Source of the DNA: a virus
IMG/VR virus record: IMGVR_UViG_3300047300_000494
Span: 1-23,827 of that record
Direction: 5' to 3' (one strand)
Length of the DNA stretch: 23,827 nt
Shown: in pieces, positions 1 through 7,096 of the stretch
Numbering within the stretch: the stretch's first letter is position 1
Layout: each line of letters opens with the position of its first letter
Program-made: the position numbers and the translations under genes
The notes under the pieces: generated by a model
The model's database searches: none
Told to the model about the DNA's origin: nothing
The model's input: the letters and a program-made list of their open reading frames with translations, nothing else

Positions 1-440
1 CGTTTGATACATGGTGTTGCTTCATACGCTTTTGAGAATGCTGCCAGCGTTTGGTAGTTTAATCTCAATTTGGTATTGATATCAAAGTTTTTATCTGAGG
101 CGTGTTCACTCAGTTTATCTAAAAGAATGATGCGTTGCTTTGGGTGAATGTAATGTAAATTCAGCCCTAAAAAACCGTCTGGGTATGGTTGAATTGGTAT
201 GACCAACGGGAACCTGTCGTAATATGGCAACTCATCCTTCAACTTAGGATCATAGTAGAAAAAATACATATGACCAACAAAACTTGAATTCGTCTGTCTC
301 AACTTATCTTGCATCAGTTTTTGAGGTGTTGGTTTCAGTTCGCCCATTTTTAAGCGCAACCAATCTCTTGCCTGACGAGTTCGGGCATCGTAACCAGCCT
401 TAGCCAGTTGTTCGTTGATTCTGTCCATTAGATAAGCCAT
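1..440 (-). CDS. Conserved phage protein of unknown function, partial
   Basis: This is the 5' end of a minus-strand gene that runs off the left edge; about 146 codons are visible. The protein begins MAYLMDRINEQLAKAG. It continues with a basic helical N-terminus and then a distinctive stretch containing FFYYDPKLKDELPYYD, FPLVIPIQPYPDGFLG and LNLHYIHP. That block looks like a conserved domain I associate with T4-like phages, usually annotated as hypothetical. In T4, gene 2 (DNA end protector) neighbours gene 4, so gp2 is a possibility, but I cannot confirm it from sequence. It lies downstream of gene 4 on the same strand, about 90 bases away, and is probably co-transcribed. The start is set by ATG at 438-440; an AAGG about 13 bases upstream is a poorly spaced ribosome site. 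An AATAAATA box sits 4 bases before the ATG. The gene is certain, the function is not. Confidence 0.75.
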   Translation of the reverse strand, partial: MAYLMDRINEQLAKAGYDARTRQARDWLRLKMGELKPTPQKLMQDKLRQTNSSFVGHMYFFYYDPKLKDELPYYDRFPLVIPIQPYPDGFLGLNLHYIHPKQRIILLDKLSEHASDKNFDINTKLRLNYQTLAAFSKAYEATPCIK

Positions 441-443
441 GCT

Positions 444-497
444 CTATTTATTACCTTTTTTAATCACAAGATTGCCATAATTTATTGTTTTTACCAT
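444..497 (-). CDS. Possible 17-residue micro-ORF
   Basis: Between gene 4 and the next minus-strand gene there is an ATG-to-TAG frame encoding MVKTINYGNLVIKKGNK. A purine-rich AAGAGA lies a few bases upstream and could serve as a ribosome site. The stop codon falls 3 bases before the next gene's ATG, a spacing suited to translational coupling. It is basic with no recognisable domain. A frame this short could arise by chance in AT-rich sequence, so it is listed as a candidate only. Confidence 0.2.
   Translation of the reverse strand: MVKTINYGNLVIKKGNK
445..452 (-). promoter_or_regulatory. AATAAATA box before the left-edge gene
   Basis: Read on the minus strand this is AATAAATA followed by 4 bases and the ATG at 438-440. 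It has the same 4-base geometry as the boxes before gp25 and gp8. It overlaps the stop of the 17-residue micro-ORF. Confidence 0.3.
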
Positions 498-529
498 CAC
501 TATCTCTTATAAGTAGGATGTTGGGTATT

Positions 530-982
530 TCAGATAGTTCCTAATTCTTTCTCAGTTAGAATCTGAAACTTCCAGCCATGAGTGTGGCAGAACTCATCAG
601 CAGCCTTCCATTTCATTTGATTGACAGCGTAAGCAGCCACTTCAGTTAGAAACTTCTTAGTAGCACGTTTCTTTTGCACTGGTTTCTGTGTCATAGCATA
701 TGGTTTAACTTCAATCATGTGTGTCATAACAGTTCCATCTTTTCTTTGCACTTTAATGATGAAGTCTGGGAAATATCTATGCATTCTATTATCGACAGGC
801 GAATAGTAAGGCACAGATAGTTCTTCCGATGACCACCAGATGACACCTGGATTATCATCGAAATACTTCATACAACGTAATTCCCACGAAGACCTAAAGA
901 CAATGTTCTCTGCATTGCCGTTGTATTTGGCTGGATTATTAGGTTTGAACCAGCCTTTGTAACTATTCTTTCCATATGACAT
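530..982 (-). CDS. 4: Head completion protein gp4 (T4 gp4/gp50 family)
   Basis: This 150-residue protein matches the T4 gp4 family in length (about 150) and in its recalled signature: MSYGK.SYKG.FKP.NP.KY at the N-terminus, RSSWEL at 30-35, SEEL with PYYSP near 52-62, and HRYFPDF at 68-74. In T4, gp4 completes the packaged head so that tails can attach. The arrangement E34, P72-D73 and E91-V92-K93 fits a PD-(D/E)XK nuclease-type core, so an end-trimming or nuclease-derived role is plausible; I infer this from motifs only. It is on the minus strand, divergent from the baseplate operon, whereas in T4 gene 4 lies directly upstream of gene 53 in the same orientation. No good Shine-Dalgarno precedes the ATG; a TAGG lies about 17 bases upstream. 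Confidence 0.92.
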   Translation of the reverse strand: MSYGKNSYKGWFKPNNPAKYNGNAENIVFRSSWELRCMKYFDDNPGVIWWSSEELSVPYYSPVDNRMHRYFPDFIIKVQRKDGTVMTHMIEVKPYAMTQKPVQKKRATKKFLTEVAAYAVNQMKWKAADEFCHTHGWKFQILTEKELGTI

Positions 983-989
983 ATAAATA
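982..989 (+). promoter_or_regulatory. T4-type late promoter (TATAAATA) for the baseplate operon
   Basis: This is a perfect match to the T4 late-promoter box recognised by the phage late sigma factor (gp55 type). It ends 23 bases before the gp48 ATG, leaving room for a short leader carrying an AGGA ribosome site. The box starts on the last base of the divergent gene 4 start codon. It is probably the main late promoter for the hub genes. Confidence 0.75.
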
Positions 990-1012
990 TGTAGTCAACC
1001 TATAGGACTCAA

Positions 1013-2191
1013 ATGGCATTATTTACACTATCGGACATAAAGTTTAGTTCACCGAAAACCACAGGCAAAAATCCTCTTGCTGGTGGAGCATACGAGAATA
1101 ACATTTATCGTTATCCATTGGATATTGGTAACTACGATAAAGGACACTATGTCCTAATTCATATCAATGAGCAAGTCCACACTCAATATAAGGGTGCCAC
1201 GACAGGTGACGATCCTACAATCATCGCAAACAGAAAACGTTTCAATACACCAACAACAAGCACGAATTTGAACACGATAGGAAATGCCACCGATGAACTG
1301 TTGACTTCTATTGGTATTAAAACGGAAATTTCTGGTGATAGTATTCCTGGTGCAGTAGCGAATGAAGTCTTGGGTGTGACCAAATCCATTTTGAAAAATG
1401 CAGGCAATTTGAATGGTGTTCGAACCATTCGTAGAACGACCGATACAATTGCTTTGTATATGCCGGATACACTAGCATTTACACACCAACAATCTTATAG
1501 TGATATTGCTTTGGGTGGTGGATTACCAGCGGCCGCTTTGTCTGCTGGCGCATCAGCAGTCCAGACACTAAAGAGTGGTCAATCTGGTATTGACATGGCA
1601 AAAGCATTCGCAAAGAACTTGACACCATATTTGGCAAATATCGCATTAAATAAACTTGGACCAACTGGTCAATATCTGTTTGCCGCTGGTGCAGGTATGG
1701 TACAAAATCCTATGTTGGAATTACTATATTCTTCACCAGCGTTTAGAACGTTCAGATTGGATTTCGTTCTATATCCACGTTCACAGAAAGAATCTGAAGA
1801 AGTGTTGAAGTTGATTAATAGACTTAAATTTCACCAAGCGCCTGAGGTGAGAAGAGAGTTCAATGGATTCTATCTTGTTCCACCATCAGAGTTTGATATC
1901 AAATTCATGTATAATGGTTCATTGAATCCAAACTTGCCTGAGATTTCAACATGTGTTCTGGAACAAATTGATTTAGACTACGCACCGAACGGTTTCTCAG
2001 CATATGAAGTTCCAGGTCAAACTACAGCAACACCAGGTGGAACAGGATCACCTGTTGCAATTCGTTTGGGTCTACAATTCAAAGAAACAGAAATTATGAC
2101 AAAAGATAATTTCTCAGCGGAAGCAGGATCAACACGTAGAAGTGTTCAAGAGGAAGCCTACGCTAAGAGTTTGGGTGATTTCCCAGGATAA
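1013..2191 (+). CDS. 48: Baseplate tail-tube cap protein, gp48-like
   Basis: This 392-residue protein (T4 gp48 is about 364) sits where the tail tube meets the baseplate. The assignment rests on its C-terminal half: FRLDFVLYPRSQKESEEV at about 247-264, followed by an amphipathic helix; LEQIDLDYAPNGFSAYE at about 317-333; then a final strand containing RLGLQFKETEIMTKDN. T4 gp48 carries the same pattern (F.W.L.PRS, then I.SIRFDKTPNG, then LEITMREI). The N-terminal half has a Y..P.DIG..DKGHYV.. segment and an Ala/Gly-rich central helix. The paralogous tube initiator gp54 shares the fold, so gp54 or a fused role is the main alternative. A TAGGA ribosome site precedes the ATG at good spacing. It is the first gene of the rightward operon. 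Confidence 0.75.
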   Translation: MALFTLSDIKFSSPKTTGKNPLAGGAYENNIYRYPLDIGNYDKGHYVLIHINEQVHTQYKGATTGDDPTIIANRKRFNTPTTSTNLNTIGNATDELLTSIGIKTEISGDSIPGAVANEVLGVTKSILKNAGNLNGVRTIRRTTDTIALYMPDTLAFTHQQSYSDIALGGGLPAAALSAGASAVQTLKSGQSGIDMAKAFAKNLTPYLANIALNKLGPTGQYLFAAGAGMVQNPMLELLYSSPAFRTFRLDFVLYPRSQKESEEVLKLINRLKFHQAPEVRREFNGFYLVPPSEFDIKFMYNGSLNPNLPEISTCVLEQIDLDYAPNGFSAYEVPGQTTATPGGTGSPVAIRLGLQFKETEIMTKDNFSAEAGSTRRSVQEEAYAKSLGDFPG

Positions 2192-2195
2192 TAAG

Positions 2196-2837
2196 ATGGC
2201 AAAATATTTTAATTACTTTCCACAAACTCAGTATGCATTCAATATTGATCCTAACAATATTCAAGTTGTTACGAATCTGACCAATAAGTTTTCATTTGAA
2301 GATTCATTCAAAAACAACACAGTATTGTTTTATGAGTATTCTGTTGTTGATGGTGAAACACCTGAGATTTTGGCACACAAATTATATGGTTCATCCGAGC
2401 GTCATTGGATCATTCTTGCTATGAATGATATTTACAATCCACAGATGGATTGGCCAGTCGAGAATCGTTCATTACATGATATCATTGAATACAAATATGT
2501 TGGTAATGCAAATACTGCGAACGGTCAAACTGGTATAGAATGGTCACAGTCAAACAATCATTCTTACTATAAGATAGAAACTCAGATTGATAATACGACA
2601 CAAGATGAGTATAAGAAAGTCACGTGTGTTGACCTGACAACATACAATACCATTTCAGATACAAGTAGAACCTACACATTGAAAAATGGAAATTCTATCA
2701 CAGTCAAAACAACGAAAGATGCAAAATCTTATTATGAATATGAGATAGAGCAGAATGATAAAAAGCGATTGATAAAAATATTGAAGCCGGAATTTGTCGC
2801 AACGGTTGAAGAAGAATTCCATAATATATTCAAATAA
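2196..2837 (+). CDS. 53: Baseplate wedge protein gp53
   Basis: This protein has 213 residues when started at ATG 2196; T4 gp53 has about 196. I chose this start because AGGA lies 7 bases upstream and because an earlier in-frame ATG at 2142 would overlap gp48 by 50 bases. Residues about 51-90 carry the family core: TPEILAHKLYG, then WIILAMNDIYNPQMDWP. This mirrors the T4 gp53 pattern PEELA..IYG, then W.LLMCND.YDP...W, a LysM-like fold. In T4, gp53 staples neighbouring wedges together around the hub. The remaining C-terminal half is charged and less conserved. The stop overlaps the next start (TAATG). Confidence 0.88.
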   Translation: MAKYFNYFPQTQYAFNIDPNNIQVVTNLTNKFSFEDSFKNNTVLFYEYSVVDGETPEILAHKLYGSSERHWIILAMNDIYNPQMDWPVENRSLHDIIEYKYVGNANTANGQTGIEWSQSNNHSYYKIETQIDNTTQDEYKKVTCVDLTTYNTISDTSRTYTLKNGNSITVKTTKDAKSYYEYEIEQNDKKRLIKILKPEFVATVEEEFHNIFK

Positions 2838-4174
2838 TGCCTCTATTACAAAGCACACAATTTGAGATAAGAAAACTTACCATCCAATACAACGATGGTA
2901 AAAATTCTATTGATATCCGAGGAATGTATGAAGAACTAAGTGTATTTGATAGTATGCTTATGCCTTGTATGTCTGGTAATATCTTGTTGAGAGATGGTGT
3001 CGGATTGGCATCCAAGATTAATTTTGATGGTAGTGAAACTATTGAAATTGATATCGTCAAAGATATTGACATGGACAACTCTCCTGAGAATGTTCATCCA
3101 CAGGGTCAGTTTATGTTTTTCAAACGTAAATTCACAATCTATAAATTGACCGATAGGAAAGTTGTGAATCAAAACTCTGAAGTTTACACACTACATTTTG
3201 TATCACCCGAGTTTATTCTATCGGAACAAAAGAAGGTTCACAACACATATACTGATACACATTCGAATATAATCAAAAAGATTTTGACTGACCATTTGAA
3301 AGTTCCTAATAGCACACCTGATATGGCAACAATCGTTCCATCTAAAGGTATACATTCAGTTCCTCCTTCAAATAGAAGTCCATTAGATGCTATTAATCAT
3401 TTAACGAAACGTGCATTATCTTTTGATGGTAAACCAGACTTTGTTTTCTGGCAAGCACCATATGGTTATAATTTGTTACCCCTTTCGTTGATGTTATCTT
3501 ATGATCCTGTTTACACTATCAATTTTGGTGTAAAGAATTTGGCTGAAGTATCGGATGGTAAAGATAGATATAACGATGAGATTCTTGGTGCTAGAGATTA
3601 TAAAGTTCTTTCCAACTTCAACTATGCACAAAACATTCAGTCTGGTGTGTATGCTAGTAAGTTTATTGGATTCGACACGTTGACGAGAACGATTAGAGTG
3701 AATGAAGTATCATACGATGATGTTTTCACCAAACGTGCAAATCAATATCCAATCAATACGAATGTTAAAAATAAAGAGAATAAACTTGCAACACAGATGT
3801 ATGATTCTAGAGTAACTCTTTATCCGTTTCAGTCTGATAGAACTACAAATCCATATGTCAAGTCTAATGATGTGAAGTCTGCAAACATCGTTGATGATAC
3901 AGATAATTATATTTTGCAAAGAAAAATGATTTTCGATAACTTGATGCAGAAACGTATTCGTGTGACTATGCCTGGCAACTTTGGTCTATATTCTGGATCA
4001 TGTGTCCAGTTAAATATACCGCACAGATACAATATAGATACAGATACTATGGAACAAGGCGATAAATCCTTGAGTGGTAAATACATAATTATTGGTGTGC
4101 GTCATTTGATTCGTTATGATAAACATGAAACAATCTTAGAAGTGGCAACAGATTCCACAAATTATAAAACATGA
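2837..4174 (+). CDS. 27: Baseplate hub protein, gp27-like
   Basis: This 445-residue protein (T4 gp27 is about 391) starts by TAATG overlap with gene 53 and has no Shine-Dalgarno, so translation is probably coupled. The N-terminal part (EIRKLTIQYNDG, SMLMPCMSGNILLRDGVGL, DGSETIEIDI) resembles the gp27/gpD first tube-like domain. A middle segment has FTIYKLTDRK and YTLHFVSPEF, followed by HSNIIKKILTDHLKV, as in hub proteins where this helix precedes the second barrel. The C-terminal part (RKMIFDNLMQKRIRVTMPGN, then GKYIIIGVRHLIRYDKHETI) matches the end of gp27. In T4, gp27 is a trimer that joins the gp5 needle to the tail tube. Its place directly before the gp5 halves supports this. Identity is by pattern, not close similarity. 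Confidence 0.78.
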   Translation: MPLLQSTQFEIRKLTIQYNDGKNSIDIRGMYEELSVFDSMLMPCMSGNILLRDGVGLASKINFDGSETIEIDIVKDIDMDNSPENVHPQGQFMFFKRKFTIYKLTDRKVVNQNSEVYTLHFVSPEFILSEQKKVHNTYTDTHSNIIKKILTDHLKVPNSTPDMATIVPSKGIHSVPPSNRSPLDAINHLTKRALSFDGKPDFVFWQAPYGYNLLPLSLMLSYDPVYTINFGVKNLAEVSDGKDRYNDEILGARDYKVLSNFNYAQNIQSGVYASKFIGFDTLTRTIRVNEVSYDDVFTKRANQYPINTNVKNKENKLATQMYDSRVTLYPFQSDRTTNPYVKSNDVKSANIVDDTDNYILQRKMIFDNLMQKRIRVTMPGNFGLYSGSCVQLNIPHRYNIDTDTMEQGDKSLSGKYIIIGVRHLIRYDKHETILEVATDSTNYKT

Positions 4175-5445
4175 CACAAGATAACAATTTTGCTGGAAGA
4201 AACGATTTCGTCTGGTTCACAGGTGTAATTGAGGGTAGGGACGATCCATTGAAGATGGGTCGTTTGCGTGTTCGTATTATTGGTCTTCATACCGATGATA
4301 CAAATATTGTTCCTACTGAAGAATTGCCTTGGGCACAGATTGTTCTTCCAGTTAATGGCTCACGTAATTTCTCCATACCGAAAGATGGTGAATGGGTAGT
4401 TGGTTTCTTCCAAGATGGACACAACTCTCAAATACCAGTAATCACTGGTGTATATCCAGGTATTAATTCAGAAGAACCAAAAGTTGATGATGGTTCGGTT
4501 GCCAAGATTGTTACATTAGAGCGTGAGTTGGCAACATTAAAATCTACATTGTTGACGATGACTGCCACAGGTGGACAATCACCTACAGCACAAAGACAAA
4601 TAGAACAACAAAGACAAAAAATTGCTGATGTTGAGAAACAAATTGCAGACTTGAAGCAAACCGTAGATTCTAAACCACAAAGAGGTTTTGTTGATAGACG
4701 TAGTAAACGTGAAGTTTCACAGTCGCCTAATCCACCGGCAGGTGTTGTGATTGAGAAGAAAAATGAACCTTCAATCAATCCTATCGCACGTGAGATTATT
4801 GCCGCAACTGGTATCGAACTGTCAAACAATGATAGAGCACATGCTTGCGACTTTGCAATATATGTGCGTAGAAGTATGGCCGCAGCCAAGTTTTATACCA
4901 GTCAAGTTGCTGTCGCAATTCGTGAAGGCATAAAGAAACTATTGCAAGGACTAGGTTCATCACCATCCACTGGTGGTTTTGCCAGCACTATTAGAAGTCT
5001 AGCACAATATGTGAAACGATTGACAAAATGGATTAATGATATCAACGCTATGGTTGATGTGTTCATTACTTACGTTAGAAAGATTCGTGCTGTTATTGAA
5101 TACATTCTAAGTCTTCCAGCACAATTGTTGGCAAGATTCAAATCGTGCTTGTCTGAAGCATATGCTGAATTGGCTGCCGGTTTTATGGCAATCGCAAGTG
5201 ACTTCACGTTAACTTCTGAAAGTGGTGGTTTATCTGATGCCGCTACTGCCGCAAAAGAATTGTTTACGGCAACAAAAGAGTTGGCAGTAGCATCAGCAAA
5301 AGTTGTTGCGGCACCTGCGGCAATTCTTGGCGCAGTATCTAATCCAAGTTCACTAACTGCCGAAGAACAAAAAGCGATTGTTCAAGGATTGTTTCCAGAT
5401 TCTTCTTCATTTGACAAAACACAATACGCATCCTCAACAGTATGA
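4171..5445 (+). CDS. 5: gp5-like hub protein, OB-domain half without lysozyme
   Basis: This 424-residue protein starts by ATGA overlap with the gp27-like gene. Residues about 13-98 form the gp5 OB-fold domain: FVWFTGVIEGRDDPLKMGRL, RVRIIGLH, PTEELPWAQIVLP and GVYPG all correspond to the start of T4 gp5, which docks on gp27. After this, T4 gp5 has a T4-lysozyme-like domain. None is seen here: there is no E...D...T active-site block or GIGH motif. Instead there is a predicted coiled coil at about 107-168 (TLERELATLK, IEQQRQKIADVEKQIADLKQ), a Pro-rich linker, a helical domain at about 200-300, and an Ala-rich C-terminus. The needle is encoded by the next gene. Host-wall digestion, if any, must come from another protein. 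Confidence 0.85.
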   Translation: MTQDNNFAGRNDFVWFTGVIEGRDDPLKMGRLRVRIIGLHTDDTNIVPTEELPWAQIVLPVNGSRNFSIPKDGEWVVGFFQDGHNSQIPVITGVYPGINSEEPKVDDGSVAKIVTLERELATLKSTLLTMTATGGQSPTAQRQIEQQRQKIADVEKQIADLKQTVDSKPQRGFVDRRSKREVSQSPNPPAGVVIEKKNEPSINPIAREIIAATGIELSNNDRAHACDFAIYVRRSMAAAKFYTSQVAVAIREGIKKLLQGLGSSPSTGGFASTIRSLAQYVKRLTKWINDINAMVDVFITYVRKIRAVIEYILSLPAQLLARFKSCLSEAYAELAAGFMAIASDFTLTSESGGLSDAATAAKELFTATKELAVASAKVVAAPAAILGAVSNPSSLTAEEQKAIVQGLFPDSSSFDKTQYASSTV

Positions 5446-6248
5446 CAAAAGAAGCACAACCAACAGAATATTCGTGGACTGAACCTGCGTCAGACTATAA
5501 TACAAATTATCCATTTAATAATGCCACATATACCGAATCTGGTCATTTCCAGGAATTCGATGATACTCCTGGCGCAGAACGTATTCGTATTCAGCATAGA
5601 ACTGGAACATTTACTGAAGTTCAGGCTGATGGTTCACGTATTAATAAAATCGTAGGTGACAATTATGAGATTGTCGCAAAAGATAATAACGTTCTAATCA
5701 AAGGTATTTGTAATATCACCGTTGAAGGTGATGCTGTGATGCATGTCAAAGGTGATAGGATTGAGCGTATCAAAGGCAACTACTATCAGGAGATTGAAGG
5801 TAATTTCCAACAAGTTGTTAAAGGTGAGATGAGCACAACATCAGGTAAAGATATGACATTTTCTGTTGGTGGTGCTTTGGGAACGATGTGGATTTCTGCC
5901 GCCGCCGGCGTTGATGTTACTGGAGATATGGATGTTGATGGTGCATTCGCCAGTGAATCTATTCTATCAAGAAATGAGATTACTGCTGGCACAGGTATTC
6001 ATGCAGGACTTCCAAACTCTTTGAATCCAGTTGCTGGTATTTCAACTCTCGGTGGAGTAAATGTTGGCATGCCAGGACCAACTGTTCCCGGTATCGTAAC
6101 TGGCACAGTTGAAGTTCAGGCACCATTAATCAGTGGTGTTGTTGTTACTGATATTAAAGGTCCTATGGAATTGATTCGCCAATTGTATGATGTGCATATT
6201 CATCCAACACCAAAAGGTCCAACAGGACCACCCACACCACTAATGTAA
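5442..6248 (+). CDS. 5: gp5 C-terminal needle (beta-helix spike) as a separate gene
   Basis: This 268-residue protein starts by ATGA overlap with the OB-domain gene. Residues about 30-60 (TESGHFQEFDDTPGAERIRI, then RTGTFTEVQADGS) match the T4 gp5 segment TESGHIQEFDDTPG...THPTGTYEEV that leads into the needle. Then come short repeats of the form VKGD/IEG./VKGE (about 70-130) typical of a three-stranded intertwined beta-helix. A Gly/Val-rich region follows. The C-terminus reads DVHIHPTPKGPTGPPTPLM, with H252-I253-H254 forming an HxH motif like the iron-binding tip of P2 gpV-type spikes. The protein is inferred to trimerise and pierce the outer membrane. T4 makes an equivalent piece by cleaving gp5; here it is a separate gene. 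Confidence 0.88.
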   Translation: MTKEAQPTEYSWTEPASDYNTNYPFNNATYTESGHFQEFDDTPGAERIRIQHRTGTFTEVQADGSRINKIVGDNYEIVAKDNNVLIKGICNITVEGDAVMHVKGDRIERIKGNYYQEIEGNFQQVVKGEMSTTSGKDMTFSVGGALGTMWISAAAGVDVTGDMDVDGAFASESILSRNEITAGTGIHAGLPNSLNPVAGISTLGGVNVGMPGPTVPGIVTGTVEVQAPLISGVVVTDIKGPMELIRQLYDVHIHPTPKGPTGPPTPLM

Positions 6249-6254
6249 TAAATA
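6247..6254 (+). promoter_or_regulatory. Probable late promoter (AATAAATA) for the wedge genes
   Basis: An AATAAATA box overlaps the stop codon of the needle gene and ends 22 bases before the next ATG. A GGAG ribosome site (6268-6271) lies in between. The spacing is nearly the same as at the perfect late box upstream of gp48. One mismatch to TATAAATA is acceptable for T4-like late promoters. Confidence 0.55.
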
Positions 6255-6276
6255 TGAAATTATTTACGGAGTTGTT

Positions 6277-7086
6277 ATGAGTAGCGTATTTGCTAGATTG
6301 GGATTTAATTTTGATACTAACGCATTTGGTGATGCGAAGTATTTAACTCCAGCGGCTTTGAAAACGTTGGAAATGACACCGCCACAAATTAAGGATTGGC
6401 AAGTTCAGGACTTGGCTGCAGGTAGTGTTGATAAAAACAAGTATGTGAAAAATCCACACGCCAATGTTTGTTCAACGTTGACTGCGAACGTAACACATAT
6501 GAATGTGGTCATTTCAACTGCATCATTTCCTAACGCTGTTACTGAAGGTGAGACATTAAAGACTGAATGTAGAAATTACATCATTGAGTTAGCGGCTTTC
6601 AAATCTCACACAGATAACATTTCAGGTTTGGGTGTTCAATCTGCTAATGCTATGACTATTCCAGATTATGATTTGGCGGTTTCTGTTGGCCAGCAAATTC
6701 TTAGAATAACCAATACGACTGATGACATTGCAAATAGCACTCCTATGTTGGGTTCTTTTACCAGTCTTTTTATTGGCTCAGAGTTGGCGGCAAACAATAC
6801 CACAATTTACAACGATAGAATCACAATAGATTCTTCGGTGGCAGGAAACGGAAATGTGGTTCTAGGCTCGGCTCAAGTCAACAACATTATCTCACATATC
6901 CAATCTGCCAATAACTTTATTAATACCCGTAGAATGCATGACTGGAACTTTTATTCAAATTCTATGCAGGTTGTGGCAGACTATCAGGCTTTGTCCAGAT
7001 ATAATAATCTAGGAAATACACAAACATATCTCGTAAATAATTTAATTGGAACTGATTTCCTCAAAAATAATCTGGCAAATAACTAA
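6277..7086 (+). CDS. Unassigned virion/baseplate-region protein
   Basis: I do not recognise this 269-residue protein. It has a good GGAG ribosome site, a proper start and its own upstream late promoter, so it is a real gene. The N-terminus contains MSSVFARLGFNFDTNAFGDA and a Pro-containing segment with TPPQIKDWQVQDLA. The centre (about 75-140) looks helical and includes GETLKTECRNYIIEL and AFKSHTDNISGLG. Later there is a Ser/Thr/Asn-rich stretch, then HDWNFYSNSMQVVADYQALS (about 221-240). There is no signal peptide, membrane helix or catalytic motif. Placed between the needle gene and gp25 it is probably a structural or assembly protein of the baseplate. That is inference from position only. 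Confidence 0.8.
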   Translation: MSSVFARLGFNFDTNAFGDAKYLTPAALKTLEMTPPQIKDWQVQDLAAGSVDKNKYVKNPHANVCSTLTANVTHMNVVISTASFPNAVTEGETLKTECRNYIIELAAFKSHTDNISGLGVQSANAMTIPDYDLAVSVGQQILRITNTTDDIANSTPMLGSFTSLFIGSELAANNTTIYNDRITIDSSVAGNGNVVLGSAQVNNIISHIQSANNFINTRRMHDWNFYSNSMQVVADYQALSRYNNLGNTQTYLVNNLIGTDFLKNNLANN

Positions 7087-7092
7087 TAAATA
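7085..7092 (+). promoter_or_regulatory. AATAAATA box immediately before gp25
   Basis: This late-promoter-like box overlaps the previous stop codon and ends 4 bases before the gp25 ATG. Transcription from it would begin at or just after the ATG. It is therefore either a leaderless start, a promoter serving gp6 onward, or simply an AT-rich initiation region. Confidence 0.3.
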
Positions 7093-7096
7093 ACAG

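Noticed and set aside
1020-1027. TGTAAATA on the minus strand as a promoter for gene 4
   Set aside because: It has one mismatch and lies 37 bases from the start, inside gp48. There is too little to separate it from chance.
2142-2195. Upstream ATG extending gp53 by 18 codons
   Set aside because: It would overlap gp48 by 50 bases, whereas ATG 2196 has an AGGA ribosome site 7 bases upstream and gives the expected MAKYFNYFP-type N-terminus.
4428-4889. 153-codon open frame on the minus strand
   Set aside because: It is antisense to the gp5-like OB/coiled-coil gene, which has clear family features and overlapping neighbours. No independent signal supports it.
4480-5445. Diverged lysozyme domain in the gp5 OB protein
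   Set aside because: I looked for the T4-lysozyme-type active site and the GIGH motif. The region is coiled coil and helices with no such residues.
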